The notes under the pieces are model-generated. The model saw only the letters and a list, made by a program, of their open reading frames with translations. It did no database searches and was not told the origin of the DNA. From positions 1 through 64,000 of the forward strand of contig NZ_RYFG02000116.1 of assembly GCF_003994235.2 (NCBI RefSeq): DNA of 64,000 bases. The letters run 5' to 3'. Positions within the stretch are counted from its first letter, which is position 1, and each line of letters begins with the position of its first letter. This stretch comes from Candidatus Methylobacter oryzae. GTDB lineage: Bacteria; Pseudomonadota; Gammaproteobacteria; Methylococcales; Methylomonadaceae. Both the position numbers and the translations under genes were made by a program. Shown one piece after another: positions 27,837 to 37,649 of the stretch.

Positions 27837-29035
27837 AGTGCTATCCCCTCGCGTTGCGCCATGGTTTGCATGTCTTTATCGCCGCGGCCGGACAGACAGG
27901 CAATAATAATGTCATCTTTGCTCATGGTTGGTGCGAGCTTCATCGTGTAAGCCATCGCGTGACTCGATTCCAAAGCAGGAATAATACCTTCCATCCGAGT
28001 CAATGAGTGAAAACCTTCCAAAGCCTCGTTGTCGGTAATATTGACATACTGAGCCCTGCCGGTATCTTTCAGCCATGCATGCTCAGGGCCAACGCCCGGA
28101 TAATCCAGGCCTGCCGAAATCGAATGCGTTTCGATGATTTCACCGTCGTCATCTTCCATCAGATAAGTGCGGTTACCGTGCAGAACGCCCGGACGGCCTG
28201 CGCATAAAGGCGCGGAATGACGGCCTGTTTCGATGCCGTCGCCGGCTGCTTCAACGCCGATCATTTTTACCGAACGGTCGTCAATAAAAGGGTAAAACAA
28301 ACCGATTGCATTCGATCCACCGCCGACACAGGCGACCAACGCATCGGGCAAGCGTCCGGCTTGGTCCAGACATTGCTGTCTTGCTTCGCGGCCGATGATG
28401 GCTTGAAAATCCCTAACCATCGCTGGATAAGGATGCGGGCCTGCGACGGTGCCGATAATATAAAAAGTATTATCGACGTTGGTTACCCAATCCCTGAGCG
28501 CTTCGTTCAATGCGTCTTTTAGGGTTTTTGAGCCGGATTCAACAGCAACAACTTTTGCGCCGAGCAATTTCATTCGATAAACGTTTAAAGATTGTCTCGC
28601 AACATCGACCGCGCCCATGTAAACCACGCATTCCAACCCCAATCGCGCAGCAACGGTAGCTGTCGCAACGCCATGTTGGCCGGCGCCGGTTTCAGCAATA
28701 ATACGGGTCTTGCCCATGCGTTTGGCCAATAAAGCCTGCCCAATCGTATTGTTGATTTTATGAGCGCCGGTATGGTTCAAGTCTTCGCGCTTCAAATAAA
28801 TTTGCGCACCGCCCAGCTCGCGGCTCCAGCGTTCGGCATGATATAAAGGCGAAGGCCGGCCTACGTAATGCTGTAAATCGGCATCCAATTCGGCTATAAA
28901 CTCAGGATCGTTTAGATACTGCTGATAAGCGGCATTCAACTCCTGAATCGGCGGGATCAATGTTTCTGCGACGAACATTCCGCCATAAGGGCCGAAGTGC
29001 CCCCGCTCATCGGGCATATTATATTTTTCTGTCAT
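27833..29035 (-). CDS. trpB: Tryptophan synthase beta chain
   Basis: TrpB joins indole and serine to give tryptophan using PLP. The 400-residue product has the PLP lysine motif HTGAHKINN, the [10 protein letters not shown] loop, the phosphate-binding GGGSNAIG and the C-terminal SGRGDKD. The start overlaps the end of trpF by 4 bases. Together trpF, trpB and trpA form a coupled set. Confidence 0.97.
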   Translation of the reverse strand: MTEKYNMPDERGHFGPYGGMFVAETLIPPIQELNAAYQQYLNDPEFIAELDADLQHYVGRPSPLYHAERWSRELGGAQIYLKREDLNHTGAHKINNTIGQALLAKRMGKTRIIAETGAGQHGVATATVAARLGLECVVYMGAVDVARQSLNVYRMKLLGAKVVAVESGSKTLKDALNEALRDWVTNVDNTFYIIGTVAGPHPYPAMVRDFQAIIGREARQQCLDQAGRLPDALVACVGGGSNAIGLFYPFIDDRSVKMIGVEAAGDGIETGRHSAPLCAGRPGVLHGNRTYLMEDDDGEIIETHSISAGLDYPGVGPEHAWLKDTGRAQYVNITDNEALEGFHSLTRMEGIIPALESSHAMAYTMKLAPTMSKDDIIIACLSGRGDKDMQTMAQREGIAL

Positions 29036-29664
29036 ATTATTATTCTGTTACCCTCATTAACTTCACGTACGAATGCTGCCATCTTTAGCGCATCCTTTAC
29101 ACCTTTTTCCGCTTCTACACCGCTACTAACGTCCAATGCATAAGGTTTTACCGCCTGTACCGCCTGTCTGGCGTTATTTTCATCTAAACCGCCCGCCAGT
29201 ATGATGGGTAGCTCACAATGCTCAGGAATCCTGTTCCAATCGAATCGGCTGCCTGTCCCGCCTTTCGCTCCCGGATGATACGCATCCAGCAGCAACCCAG
29301 CCGCATCATGATATTGCCGGGCCAGGCTTGGAATGTCGATGCCATCCTGCATCCTGACCGCTTTCATATAACGTTTACCATAAAGTCTGCACGCTTCAGC
29401 GGGTTCATCGCCATGAAACTGAAGACAATCGATAGGCACCTGTTCCAAAACCTCGCGTATTCGCGAGTCCTGTTCGTCAACAAACAAAGCAACGACCGAA
29501 ACAAACGCCGGCAGCGCATTAACAATCTTAACCGCGTGATCAATATCAACGTTTCTTGGGCTGGGCGGATAAAACACCAACCCGATTGCATCCACCCCTA
29601 GCTGGGCTGCGTAAACAGCATCTTCAACACGGGTAAAGCCGCAAATTTTAACGCGAGTTCGCAT
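29032..29664 (-). CDS. trpF: Phosphoribosylanthranilate isomerase
   Basis: TrpF performs the Amadori rearrangement of phosphoribosylanthranilate. The 210-residue barrel has the catalytic Cys in KICGFTR near the N-terminus, [22 protein letters not shown] with the catalytic Asp, and [10 protein letters not shown] with DVSSGVE for phosphate binding. It is the first gene of the trpFBA-accD-folC string. Its promoter should lie in 29665-29760. No Trp leader peptide or attenuator is visible. Confidence 0.96.
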   Translation of the reverse strand: MRTRVKICGFTRVEDAVYAAQLGVDAIGLVFYPPSPRNVDIDHAVKIVNALPAFVSVVALFVDEQDSRIREVLEQVPIDCLQFHGDEPAEACRLYGKRYMKAVRMQDGIDIPSLARQYHDAAGLLLDAYHPGAKGGTGSRFDWNRIPEHCELPIILAGGLDENNARQAVQAVKPYALDVSSGVEAEKGVKDALKMAAFVREVNEGNRIII

Positions 29665-29758
29665 AAAGTGATATTAGAAATTTAACCAAAAAAAGCTAGC
29701 CGCCTAGAATAACATAAAACGGCACTCTAATTTGTCTGTAATTAACAAGCTCATCAAT

Positions 29759-29790
29759 AAAAAAGGCCGACGTAAAATCGGCCTTTTTCG
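29759..29790 (-). terminator. Rho-independent terminator, likely bidirectional
   Basis: An 11-bp perfect stem (29760-29770 with 29778-29788) surrounds a 7-base loop, with A-rich and T-rich flanks in both directions. It lies about 120 bases downstream of the DUF2231 gene on the minus strand and upstream of trpF, insulating the two units. Confidence 0.8.
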
Positions 29791-29912
29791 CTATGACATT
29801 GAAAATCAAGCAAGACTTGACTCACAACTCAAGCTCAAAATATTTGCCGCTTTTTCTTAAAATCAGCATCTTCATTATGCACATCGACAAATTACGTTTA
29901 GTAAAAAACTAT

Positions 29913-30560
29913 TTATTCATGCGAGTGCGAATGAGCATGTTCATGATCGTGTTCATGTTCATGAATTTCAACAGCCGAAACCGGAACGGCTTTAACAGCC
30001 ACTCCATACTTATAGACCATCAAACCGCCTAAATCGGCGCCCAGCATCATCAACCCACAGAGCAACGTCGCCAGCGCCAGGAAAAAACTGTTTGCTCCAC
30101 CCTGAATAACTCCGCCGGTTCTCAAACGCCAGACCGACAATAATGCCGCTAACGAAAGCACAGACACCCCAAAATGTTCATGCCGTTCCATAATGGCATG
30201 AACATCCTCGCCATGAGGTACGGAATTTGCCGCAATAAAACCGGCGATCACCGTAAACAAGGCGCCTACAGTCCCCAAATAAAGCAGCCAGCTTGCGGCA
30301 TTACGGCATTGTTGCTTTTTCGCCAGAGTACCGACCACATCCAAAACCCAAAAAGTCGACAAAAACGCGAGAGGAAAATGAACCAACATAGGATGAATAT
30401 TATCCATATTGGCAAGACCGGGCATTAGGCTCGGGAAAATACCCGGCGAATCATGCGCGGTAAGTCCTTCAAAAAAAGCCAGCAGACTTGCAATATTGTC
30501 AGCAATGCCGCCGCCGTGGTCGGCTCCGCCATGAACTTGGAAAGACAAAAAATTATTCAT
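29913..30560 (-). CDS. DUF2231 membrane protein with His-rich tail
   Basis: The product of about 215 residues has the DUF2231 core, with [19 protein letters not shown] in the first membrane helix, three further helices, and His residues in [17 protein letters not shown]. The C-terminus is a run of alternating His, Glu, Asp and Ser that could bind Zn, Ni or Cu. DUF2231 proteins are inner-membrane proteins of unknown function. I take ATG 30560 as the start because residues upstream in the longer frame (to 30656) look non-coding. ATG 30569 is an alternative. A terminator follows on the same strand. Confidence 0.82.
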   Translation of the reverse strand: MNNFLSFQVHGGADHGGGIADNIASLLAFFEGLTAHDSPGIFPSLMPGLANMDNIHPMLVHFPLAFLSTFWVLDVVGTLAKKQQCRNAASWLLYLGTVGALFTVIAGFIAANSVPHGEDVHAIMERHEHFGVSVLSLAALLSVWRLRTGGVIQGGANSFFLALATLLCGLMMLGADLGGLMVYKYGVAVKAVPVSAVEIHEHEHDHEHAHSHSHE

Positions 30561-30683
30561 ATTAACCATCACTATTATTGATAATGAGTAGATTGTCTGC
30601 TCATATGCCCTTTGGGTATAAGAAAGACAATCTACTTGATATTTAAACAATTGCAAATACGCTTCACAACGTCTCCGTACGGC

Positions 30684-31487
30684 TCAATCGTGACGCTTGG
30701 CGTCAACCGGCAATTTATCGAACACCGGATGTTTGGCAATACCGTAATGCTCGGGATAATAAACCGCACCCAAATACAAGCCGTCGGGAGGCGCGGTCAC
30801 ACCACCCAACTTCCGGCTTTTCACCTCAAGCAGTTCCCAAGTCCAATCCAGCGGTTGTTTTCCGGCACCGATATCCATCAACACGCCGGCAATATTCCTG
30901 ACCATGTGGTGCAAAAAAGCGTTCGCGGAAAGATCGATAATGACCTTCTCCCCTTCCCGGTAAACATCGATAAAATACATTTCCCGGCAGGGACTTTTGG
31001 ACTGGCAGCCTTGCGCCCTGTACGAGGAAAAATCATGCTTGCCGATCAAGTACTGCGCAGCCTGGTGCATTTTATCGGCATCCAGCGGACCGGGACGCCA
31101 AGTCGCCTGGTTGCGCAGTAACGCCGACTTGATAGCCCGGTTAAGAATGACGTAGCGGTAAAAACGCGCAATCGCGCTGTATCGGGCATGAAAATCCCCT
31201 ACCGCCGGCTTTACCCAGATAATCCTGACGTCGTCCGGCAGATTACTGTTACCGCCCCGCAACCATGAGTGAGGGTCGCGTTCTACTTTGGCGTCAAAAT
31301 GCACGACCTGCTCCAAGGCATGCACGCCGGTATCGGTTCTGCCGGCGCATTGCACGGTAACAGGGTGGTTGGCGACTTTCGATAAAGCTTGCTCAAGCAC
31401 CTGCTGAACGCTGCGTTGATGGGTTTGCCACTGCCAGCCTGAAAAACCGCTGCCGTCGTATTCGACACCTAAAACGATACGCGTCAT
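30684..31487 (-). CDS. truA: tRNA pseudouridine(38-40) synthase
   Basis: TruA makes pseudouridine at positions 38-40 in the anticodon arm of tRNAs. The 267-residue product begins RIVLGVEYDGSGFSGWQWQ, has the catalytic Asp in CAGRTDTGVHA, and has FLHHMVRNIAGVL near the C-terminus. It follows the L,D-transpeptidase-fold gene by 36 bases. The short C-terminal extension beyond the fold is not unusual. Confidence 0.97.
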   Translation of the reverse strand: MTRIVLGVEYDGSGFSGWQWQTHQRSVQQVLEQALSKVANHPVTVQCAGRTDTGVHALEQVVHFDAKVERDPHSWLRGGNSNLPDDVRIIWVKPAVGDFHARYSAIARFYRYVILNRAIKSALLRNQATWRPGPLDADKMHQAAQYLIGKHDFSSYRAQGCQSKSPCREMYFIDVYREGEKVIIDLSANAFLHHMVRNIAGVLMDIGAGKQPLDWTWELLEVKSRKLGGVTAPPDGLYLGAVYYPEHYGIAKHPVFDKLPVDAKRHD

Positions 31488-31523
31488 ACCGTCCCCTTGG
31501 GCACGCCGCGAAACATTAAAACC

Positions 31524-32006
31524 TTACTCATGAATATAAACTTTAACCCCAACCTTAATCCTATTAAACAACTCCAATACGTCGGCATTTTTCATCCGGA
31601 TACAGCCATGCGAGCCGGGACTGCCATTCATTAACTGATCGGGACAGCCGTGGATATAAATATACCGCCAAGTCGTATCGACTTTGCCATAACGGTTCTT
31701 GCCCGGCTCCAGGCCGCCCAGCCACAGAATTCGCGTTAATATCCAGTCGCGTTGCGGTTGCTGCTTGCCCAAAGCGGCGCTGTAAATTTCACCCGTGGCG
31801 CGTCTGCCGACAAATACCGAATTTAACGGTTGACCGTCACCGATCTTGGCCCTGATTTTATGCCAGCCGGTCGGCGTGCATTCGCTACCCATCAGTTCGC
31901 CCGCGCCTTTTCTGGCGGTAGAAACCGGGTAACATTGCACGCTGTCTCCGCCTTCATAAACGGTCAATTGCTGGGTGGCGATACAAATATCCAGATAATC
32001 CGTCAT
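31524..32006 (-). CDS. L,D-transpeptidase (YkuD) fold protein without signal peptide
   Basis: The 160-residue product has the YkuD catalytic signature: YIHGCPDQ, then SPGSHGCIRM with the nucleophile Cys. YkuD enzymes cross-link or anchor peptidoglycan in the periplasm, yet no signal peptide or membrane helix is present. The true start is taken as MTDYLD at 32006, 1 base after the rlmD stop, because the extra 7 residues of the longer frame (to 32027) would overlap rlmD and add no export signal. Export by an unknown route or a cytoplasmic role are both possible. Confidence 0.85.
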   Translation of the reverse strand: MTDYLDICIATQQLTVYEGGDSVQCYPVSTARKGAGELMGSECTPTGWHKIRAKIGDGQPLNSVFVGRRATGEIYSAALGKQQPQRDWILTRILWLGGLEPGKNRYGKVDTTWRYIYIHGCPDQLMNGSPGSHGCIRMKNADVLELFNRIKVGVKVYIHE

Positions 32007-32007
32007 T

Positions 32008-33342
32008 TTATTTCTTGAATAAAGCAATCGACTCGACGTGACCGGTTTGCGGGAACATATCCATGACTCCTGCTTTAATCAGTTTATAGCCCAGCTCGTT
32101 AACCAAAATCCCGGCATCGCGAGCCAGCGTCGACGGATTGCACGACACGTAAACAATTTGCTCGGGTTGCCATTTTTTAAAATGATGCAAGATTTCGGAA
32201 GCTCCGGCCCTGGACGGATCGAGCATGATTTTGTTGTATTTCCGGTTAGCCCAAGGCTGGCCGCTAATATCCTTGCTTAAATCGGCCGCATAAAATTCAA
32301 CGTTTTCTATGCCGTTATGGCGGGCGTTTTCTTTCGCGTGATTAACCAACGGTTGATCGCCTTCGACGCCGACCACATTGCCTGCAAATCTTGCCATCGG
32401 CAACGTAAAATTGCCCAGGCCGCAAAACAGGTCCAGCACCGAGTCGTTTTCATTCAACGCCAAGGTCTCCAGCACGCGGTTAATCATTTGCCGGTTAATG
32501 TCGTAATTCACCTGCGTAAACATTGCCGGCTTGAATTTAAACTCCAGGCCCTGATCCGGCAGCGCATAAGTTGGAATTACTTCCGGTTCTCCGTCGAGCG
32601 GCACGATGGTGTCGGGACCTTTGGATTGCAGGCACATCGATATGTCATGCTGACGGCCGAATTCGCGCATCCGTTCCTTGTCGGCATCGGTCGGCGGCTC
32701 CAGCACCCGGAACGACAACACGCATTGCCGATCGCCGATAGCGACTTCAATCTGCGGAATTTTGTCCCTGACGGTCAAACCGCCGATCATTTCCGACAAC
32801 GCGATCAGCTTAGTGCCGACAATAGGGTTCATCACCACGCAACTGTCAATTTCAGCCAAATAAGGATGCCGTCTTTCCCTAAAACCGACCAGCACCCGGT
32901 TCTTCTTCTCGACGTATTTAACGCCCATCCGCGCTTTGCTGCGATAACCCCAATGCGGGCCTTCCAGCGGTTGCCAAAGTTCGGGGATTTCGGTTTTACC
33001 GATGCGTTTGAACTGCTCAATCAGCAAATCCTGTTTGATGCGAATTTGCGCGGCCGATTCAACGTGCTGGAAACTGCAACCGCCGCACACACCGTAATGC
33101 GGGCACAACGCATCGACGCGGTCAGCGGCGCGGCTCAACAGATTAACGACCTTGCCTTCCGCATAATCCTTACGGCTTTCGGTATAAACAAACTCCACCT
33201 CCTCGCCCGGCAGCGCCTCATCGATAAAAATCACCTTACCTTCAACGTGCGCCACGCCGCGCCCGTCATGAGCCAACGATTCTATAGCGACTTTAACCGG
33301 GGTTTCCGGTAACGGTTTTTTAACTCTCTTTCTTCTTGCCAT
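32008..33342 (-). CDS. rlmD: 23S rRNA (uracil-1939-C5)-methyltransferase
   Basis: RlmD methylates U1939 of 23S rRNA using S-adenosylmethionine. The product of 444 residues has an N-terminal TRAM domain, iron-sulfur cysteines in CPHYGVCGGCSFQ, the SAM motif VLDLFCGLGNFTLP, and the catalytic YVSCNPSTLARD. I take MARRKRVKKP at 33342 as the start; the longer frame to 33408 runs into the upstream lipoprotein gene. It is coupled to that gene by a 2-base gap. Confidence 0.95.
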   Translation of the reverse strand: MARRKRVKKPLPETPVKVAIESLAHDGRGVAHVEGKVIFIDEALPGEEVEFVYTESRKDYAEGKVVNLLSRAADRVDALCPHYGVCGGCSFQHVESAAQIRIKQDLLIEQFKRIGKTEIPELWQPLEGPHWGYRSKARMGVKYVEKKNRVLVGFRERRHPYLAEIDSCVVMNPIVGTKLIALSEMIGGLTVRDKIPQIEVAIGDRQCVLSFRVLEPPTDADKERMREFGRQHDISMCLQSKGPDTIVPLDGEPEVIPTYALPDQGLEFKFKPAMFTQVNYDINRQMINRVLETLALNENDSVLDLFCGLGNFTLPMARFAGNVVGVEGDQPLVNHAKENARHNGIENVEFYAADLSKDISGQPWANRKYNKIMLDPSRAGASEILHHFKKWQPEQIVYVSCNPSTLARDAGILVNELGYKLIKAGVMDMFPQTGHVESIALFKK

Positions 33343-33344
33343 GT

Positions 33345-33932
33345 TTACTTTTGTTTCCAGCTTCCAGAGGATTGATACCACCAGCCCGGCTGAGCATTGC
33401 TCACCCAACGGCCGGCAAAACTTGATTTAATTTGTGCGGCCCATTCGGGATGGCCGTTGGCATTGGCAATCGCATGGTAAAGACTTTGCCGATCCGCATT
33501 TTCCGCGGCGACCAGCTTGTTGACCTGATTCCTGTCCTTAAGCGCTATGTCGTCAATATCCCTGACCGCCAGCAAACCGTCCGCTTGTATGCCGATATAG
33601 CCTAATGTATACAAAGGTTGCAGACTGGCAAAGCGGCCTGCCATCGCCGCGCGCAACTGCCTGATTTCGGCACTATCGATTGCCAGATTTGCCTGATCGG
33701 CTTGAGCCGGCGGCACCACCATATTGATTGCCGAATCGATTAGCTGATACATGCTCACCTGCCAATCAGGCAAACTTGCCTTGGGTTTGGGTTCCGTTTG
33801 TTGCGGGGTGTTTTTCTGTATGTCTTGAATGATTTCATCCGCGGCTTTTTCAGCGGCGGCAGCGGGGAAATAAATATTGATAGTGACGCAGGCAGTCAAC
33901 ATTATTGCGCTAAATAAGGATAGTTTTCTCAT
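33345..33932 (-). CDS. YdbL/DUF1318-type lipoprotein
   Basis: The 195-residue product has a lipoprotein signal peptide (MRKLSLFSAIMLTAC, lipobox LTAC), and the segment after the Cys (VTINIYFPAAAAEKAADEI) is the hallmark of the DUF1318/YdbL family. Residues about 75-180 form the DUF1318 domain. Function is unknown; relatives lie in operons with YnbE and YdbH, which are not seen here. The start at 33932 is chosen because it gives the signal peptide and has an AGAGAA upstream. The longer frame to 34016 does not. Confidence 0.85.
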   Translation of the reverse strand: MRKLSLFSAIMLTACVTINIYFPAAAAEKAADEIIQDIQKNTPQQTEPKPKASLPDWQVSMYQLIDSAINMVVPPAQADQANLAIDSAEIRQLRAAMAGRFASLQPLYTLGYIGIQADGLLAVRDIDDIALKDRNQVNKLVAAENADRQSLYHAIANANGHPEWAAQIKSSFAGRWVSNAQPGWWYQSSGSWKQK

Positions 33933-33977
33933 ATGGTTCTCTAAATTGATTGTAGCTATTCGGCGTATTCCGAATAG

Positions 33978-34071
33978 AACACGGATTAAACGGATAATCA
34001 CGGATTTTAAAAGCATTATCTAACGTGGCTTGGGCTAAATATCCGTGTAAATCCGTCCTATCCGTGTCCCG
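33978..34071. repeat. Imperfect inverted repeat of ATCCGTG-type units
   Basis: The left arm (33978-34007) contains three copies of a CGGAT-type unit, and the right arm (about 34040-34071) contains three ATCCGT(G) units in the opposite orientation, separated by about 33 bases. The arms could fold into a long stem. Such short ATCCGTG arrays are common as dispersed intergenic repeats in proteobacterial genomes. It lies in the leader of the DUF1318 gene. Confidence 0.55.
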
Positions 34072-34420
34072 TTTTCTATGTGCTGATAGTTACAATTGAT
34101 TTTAAAATACGCCGTAATCGCCTAGGCCGCACGTTTCAGTCAAGGCGGGAGATTATAGCCGATCGCATCAATTCGGGGCAGGCCGGTGTTGATAAGGGTT
34201 CGGAGTTCAATATTCCGGACTAAGAAAATTTAGAGATATGAGTCACGCCGTTGAAAACAATCATCAAGCCGGCGGATGCTGCACCCCGATCATTTTGACA
34301 TACCGGGCCAATTCCTGGCCCGGCTGCATTAGATTAAAACGGCAATTTTACCCGGTACTGATTCAGCCGCATCTGTTATTCCGCGACAAGCTTCGGAACA
34401 CTGCCCATAAGAAAAAAACA
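34072..34420. other. Intergenic region with one strong hairpin
   Basis: This stretch lies between the ATCCGTG repeat and the end of the dynamin-like gene. A plus-strand open frame starts at 34238 but runs far into the GTPase gene and lacks a Shine-Dalgarno, so I treat it as spurious. The only structure noted is the hairpin at 34303-34323. Confidence 0.4.
34303..34323 (-). terminator. GC-rich hairpin downstream of the dynamin-like gene
   Basis: CCGGGCCA (34303-34310) pairs perfectly with TGGCCCGG (34316-34323) around a 5-base loop. There is no T-run on either strand, so it may be a weak or factor-dependent terminator for the minus-strand transcript ending at 34421. Confidence 0.4.
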
Positions 34421-36802
34421 TCAAAATACATTCGTGCAACTTTCCCTGACTTCCTTAAGCTCTACAGCAATCTCCCGGCGCATACGAAAATCGCGCTTGG
34501 TGTGGATAATGTTGTAAGGAATGTTCGGATTTTTTTCATATTTGACGGCGGTGCGGATGATGCCGATCCATTGCCGGTCGTTATCTTCCATTTCTTTAAA
34601 GCGGTTACGAATGCGCTCCAGTTCCTGGTTGCAGTAAGTAATAAAGCCTGCGGCATAAAATACGCTGTTTTTCAGGTAATCCTGCAAGGCAGCCAAATCG
34701 CCGTTAATTTCGGCAACAACGGACTCGAAATCACTGGGTTCATTTACAGTGGCCGTATTTTCCAACTCTTCGATGACCTTTTTGACAGGAGACGGCGCTT
34801 CGGCGGTAACTGCATTAACAATATCCTGTATGACCTGGTTTTTGGCGGTCGGTTTTTCCGCTGCTTTGGCGCGGCTGACAGTGCCGCCTTGAGCTAGTTT
34901 TGTCCACAACCCGTAACGCAGGTAGTTGGTAAGGCCGCCTTCGCGTTTAGCTTTATCGCTGCCTTGATAAAATGCTTCCAGCGTTTTAATTTCAGCAGCG
35001 CGTTCTTTCAATAAACGTTCACGGGCCTGCAAAGGTTTGGCAATGAATGCTTCAACCGCAACGCGGCTAAAACGTAAAAACAGCACTTGAAAGCCGTGAC
35101 GAATACGCGCTTGTTCAAGACTTTCGTCAACATCGGAATGCAGCAAGCTTTTGCGCACTTCTTCGGTATCCCACAACAGGCTTTGCGTTTTAAGAGCGAT
35201 CTGATCGATAAGCGCTTGTAGTGCTTGCGCCAATTGGTCGGTCAGCTCGGTTTCAAATTTTTTCTGGATTTCCCGGAATAATTCCTCGCGAATTTTATAA
35301 TTGCCTTCGCGCGGATCGGGCATTGAAATGGTGCCGCCTGCCGTATAGATGCGCTTTAACTCGTCAGCCTGGGCTGTGTTCAGGTTGGACAGCAAAAACT
35401 CGATTTTTTCATCGTAGGATGAATGCAAGGCGGCCAATTCGTGATGTTCCGAACCCAACGCATCGGCTTCTTTACGGCCTTGGATAACCTCGGCATACCA
35501 GGTATCGAAGTCTTTTTTGATGCGCTGCCATTCCCTTCCCCACCATTGATTAAACTCTTTGCCGAGCAAGTCGTCTTCTTGAATTTCAGTTTCATCGAAC
35601 ACGCCGTAAATCGGTTCAAGCTTTAGCAACACTTCGTTAGCGATTTGGCGAATGTTGCTGACCAGAGCGTCGCAGCGCCTTTCCAAAACGCCAGAGCGCT
35701 CATTGTCGATGTAGTAATTTATCGATTCTTTTAAAGCAGCCATGCCGTCGTTGATGCCGAGCTTTTTCATCTTCGCTTTGTCGTCAGCGCTTTTAGTCCG
35801 TCTTAACGTATCCTCGGAAGGAATGCCGAATTCGACCAAATGAGCGCGCGCGCACACCGGAATTAACCGGCGTTCAGGCACTGACGGCCAATAGCTGCGA
35901 TGCTTTGCATAGGTCTCTTTAAAATCGATTTGATCGTCCATCGCATCGGCTTGCGTGAGTACCACAAAGACTTTGTCGGAAACCTTGATAGTAGGATCTT
36001 CGGAATCGGCAATGACCAGCATTTCTTTCTCCGGCCCGGTAATCGAAGGTTGCTTCATTTCCTTCGCATAAATAATGGCATCGCAGTTTTTCAGCCGTTC
36101 GATCGCTTGCTCGGAGTGCATTAAAATACCCGAATTAAAGCCCGGCACGTCATGAAAAATAATGTCGCGGTCACTGCGTAAACGCACGGTTTTTAATTGA
36201 ATACGCTTGATCGCCAAAGATTGGGCCCGGTTTTTAAACACGGCCGATTGCAATTGTTCGCTGATTTCGCCAATATCGGTAAAGCGCTGAGTAAAGCCGT
36301 TTTTCTGCTTCGAAAATACTAAAATATCGCTAAGGTGCTTTTCCGTATCGTCGAAATCTTCTTGTATTTCTTTGCGCTCGCGTTCGCCCAGCGTACCTAA
36401 CAATGCATCGCGGCGCTGTAATTGCAGCTTGCTGATTTCTTCCTTGGTGTAATACTGGATGAACAGCAATTGGTCCTGTTCGGTTTGCGCAGACCATATC
36501 TCGGTACTGGTAAATGTGCAGCGCTCCCGCGCGGACGGCAAAATTTCCTGCCCTAACCAAGCATTCAATAGCGCACTTTTGCCGGCCTTTTCCAAACCGA
36601 TTACGGCGACTTCAAAACGATTCGCATGTAAGCGTTCTAATTGGCGCTCTAAACGCGGCCGCTCAATATTAAGTCGTCTCAGTAAATCCTGGGAAATATC
36701 CACACCGGTTTTATTGCCTAGCGTAATTAGTTTATCTGCCAGTACCGACGTTTTTTCCAGTCTGGCCAATTGTTTTTGACAGGTTTCTAACCAAGTAGTC
36801 AT
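34421..36802 (-). CDS. Dynamin-like GTPase
   Basis: The product has 793 residues. The GTPase domain has G1 GLEKAGKS (69-76), the G3-type DVPGF (218-222) and the G4-type TQAD (283-286). Long helical stretches follow, up to the C-terminus. Bacterial dynamin-like proteins remodel or protect membranes, and several are linked to phage defence or vesicle formation. No membrane segment is obvious. An unknown protein is encoded 235 bases upstream on the same strand and may be a partner. The gene has no homologous tandem partner, unlike many bacterial dynamin pairs. Confidence 0.82.
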   Translation of the reverse strand: MTTWLETCQKQLARLEKTSVLADKLITLGNKTGVDISQDLLRRLNIERPRLERQLERLHANRFEVAVIGLEKAGKSALLNAWLGQEILPSARERCTFTSTEIWSAQTEQDQLLFIQYYTKEEISKLQLQRRDALLGTLGERERKEIQEDFDDTEKHLSDILVFSKQKNGFTQRFTDIGEISEQLQSAVFKNRAQSLAIKRIQLKTVRLRSDRDIIFHDVPGFNSGILMHSEQAIERLKNCDAIIYAKEMKQPSITGPEKEMLVIADSEDPTIKVSDKVFVVLTQADAMDDQIDFKETYAKHRSYWPSVPERRLIPVCARAHLVEFGIPSEDTLRRTKSADDKAKMKKLGINDGMAALKESINYYIDNERSGVLERRCDALVSNIRQIANEVLLKLEPIYGVFDETEIQEDDLLGKEFNQWWGREWQRIKKDFDTWYAEVIQGRKEADALGSEHHELAALHSSYDEKIEFLLSNLNTAQADELKRIYTAGGTISMPDPREGNYKIREELFREIQKKFETELTDQLAQALQALIDQIALKTQSLLWDTEEVRKSLLHSDVDESLEQARIRHGFQVLFLRFSRVAVEAFIAKPLQARERLLKERAAEIKTLEAFYQGSDKAKREGGLTNYLRYGLWTKLAQGGTVSRAKAAEKPTAKNQVIQDIVNAVTAEAPSPVKKVIEELENTATVNEPSDFESVVAEINGDLAALQDYLKNSVFYAAGFITYCNQELERIRNRFKEMEDNDRQWIGIIRTAVKYEKNPNIPYNIIHTKRDFRMRREIAVELKEVRESCTNVF

Positions 36803-37037
36803 GAGTGTTCCGAATTTGCAAGAGAAATGAGACGAACCAAATCGTTATAGTTTACCGTATTGTCAGACATGCGACTCGACAAGTTATTGTATTATTGAAT
36901 TATAACGAAAAAATTCGGCTAATAATTGAATCCGTTTGCGGCACAGTCAATACGAGAGTTATAAGCGCTTGCATCAATCTGAAACATGGCATTTAGATAA
37001 TAAGAAAATGAGGTTGACTTCGCCGTAAAGATAATTA

Positions 37038-37649
37038 TCAAGATGATTGACAACAGCTTTGCCACTCGGCTTGATCGCGACTCGGCAAATGCCTGTCACG
37101 GTCGTAAGGTAAGGCTTTATGAACCGGTATAACGTCGTCAGGCCAATCTTTAGCCCGCTCTTCTTCATCGGCGTAATAGCGAAGATAAAGTACATTATCT
37201 TGCTCGCTGCCGCTGCTAACCAGATCGATGTGACAAGCCGAATTTTCGTCGAGTGGCATGGACGGGTTTTCTTCCCGTAACACTTCATGCCACAACTCTT
37301 CATATAGTTCGCGGCCGCTAAGATGGTCGGTGCTATAAAGGAACGTCCGCAGCATCGCCAAGCCACGTATGACTTCCCACAGCTTGGCGCTCAGTTGTGC
37401 ATCGTCCAATTCTTCCGGTGCAGGCAGTTCCATCCCACCCTGCACCAGTTGGTTGAAAGACGTAGTCCACTCCGATTCCTCGAAGGCTGCCACGCGTTCC
37501 CAAAATTGCTCGCGCACCTCTTGAGGCATTGCTTCCGATTCGAAAAACGACACATCTCTATCCACGAATTCTTCGGCCCTGCGTTGCAAATCCTGAATAT
37601 AGTCCTGTCTATCGGTGTTTTCTTTGGCTTTTATGATCTTTTTTGACAT
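37038..37649 (-). CDS. Unknown acidic protein upstream of the dynamin-like gene
   Basis: The 203-residue product is acidic, soluble and mostly helical, with many Trp, Glu and Asp residues. It has LRREL-like helices around residues 100-125 and a short Cys/Ser-rich end. I recognise no domain. The start has GGAG about 10 bases upstream. The gene lies in the same direction as the dynamin-like GTPase, 235 bases upstream, and could work with it; this is inference from position only. Confidence 0.7.
   Translation of the reverse strand: MSKKIIKAKENTDRQDYIQDLQRRAEEFVDRDVSFFESEAMPQEVREQFWERVAAFEESEWTTSFNQLVQGGMELPAPEELDDAQLSAKLWEVIRGLAMLRTFLYSTDHLSGRELYEELWHEVLREENPSMPLDENSACHIDLVSSGSEQDNVLYLRYYADEEERAKDWPDDVIPVHKALPYDRDRHLPSRDQAEWQSCCQSS

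Noticed and set aside
32317-33312. Long plus-strand frame opposite rlmD
   Set aside because: It is wholly antisense to rlmD, whose motifs are certain; long antisense frames arise from codon bias.
34238-34897. Plus-strand frame of 219 codons at the end of the dynamin-like gene
   Set aside because: Most of it is antisense to the GTPase gene and the start has no Shine-Dalgarno.
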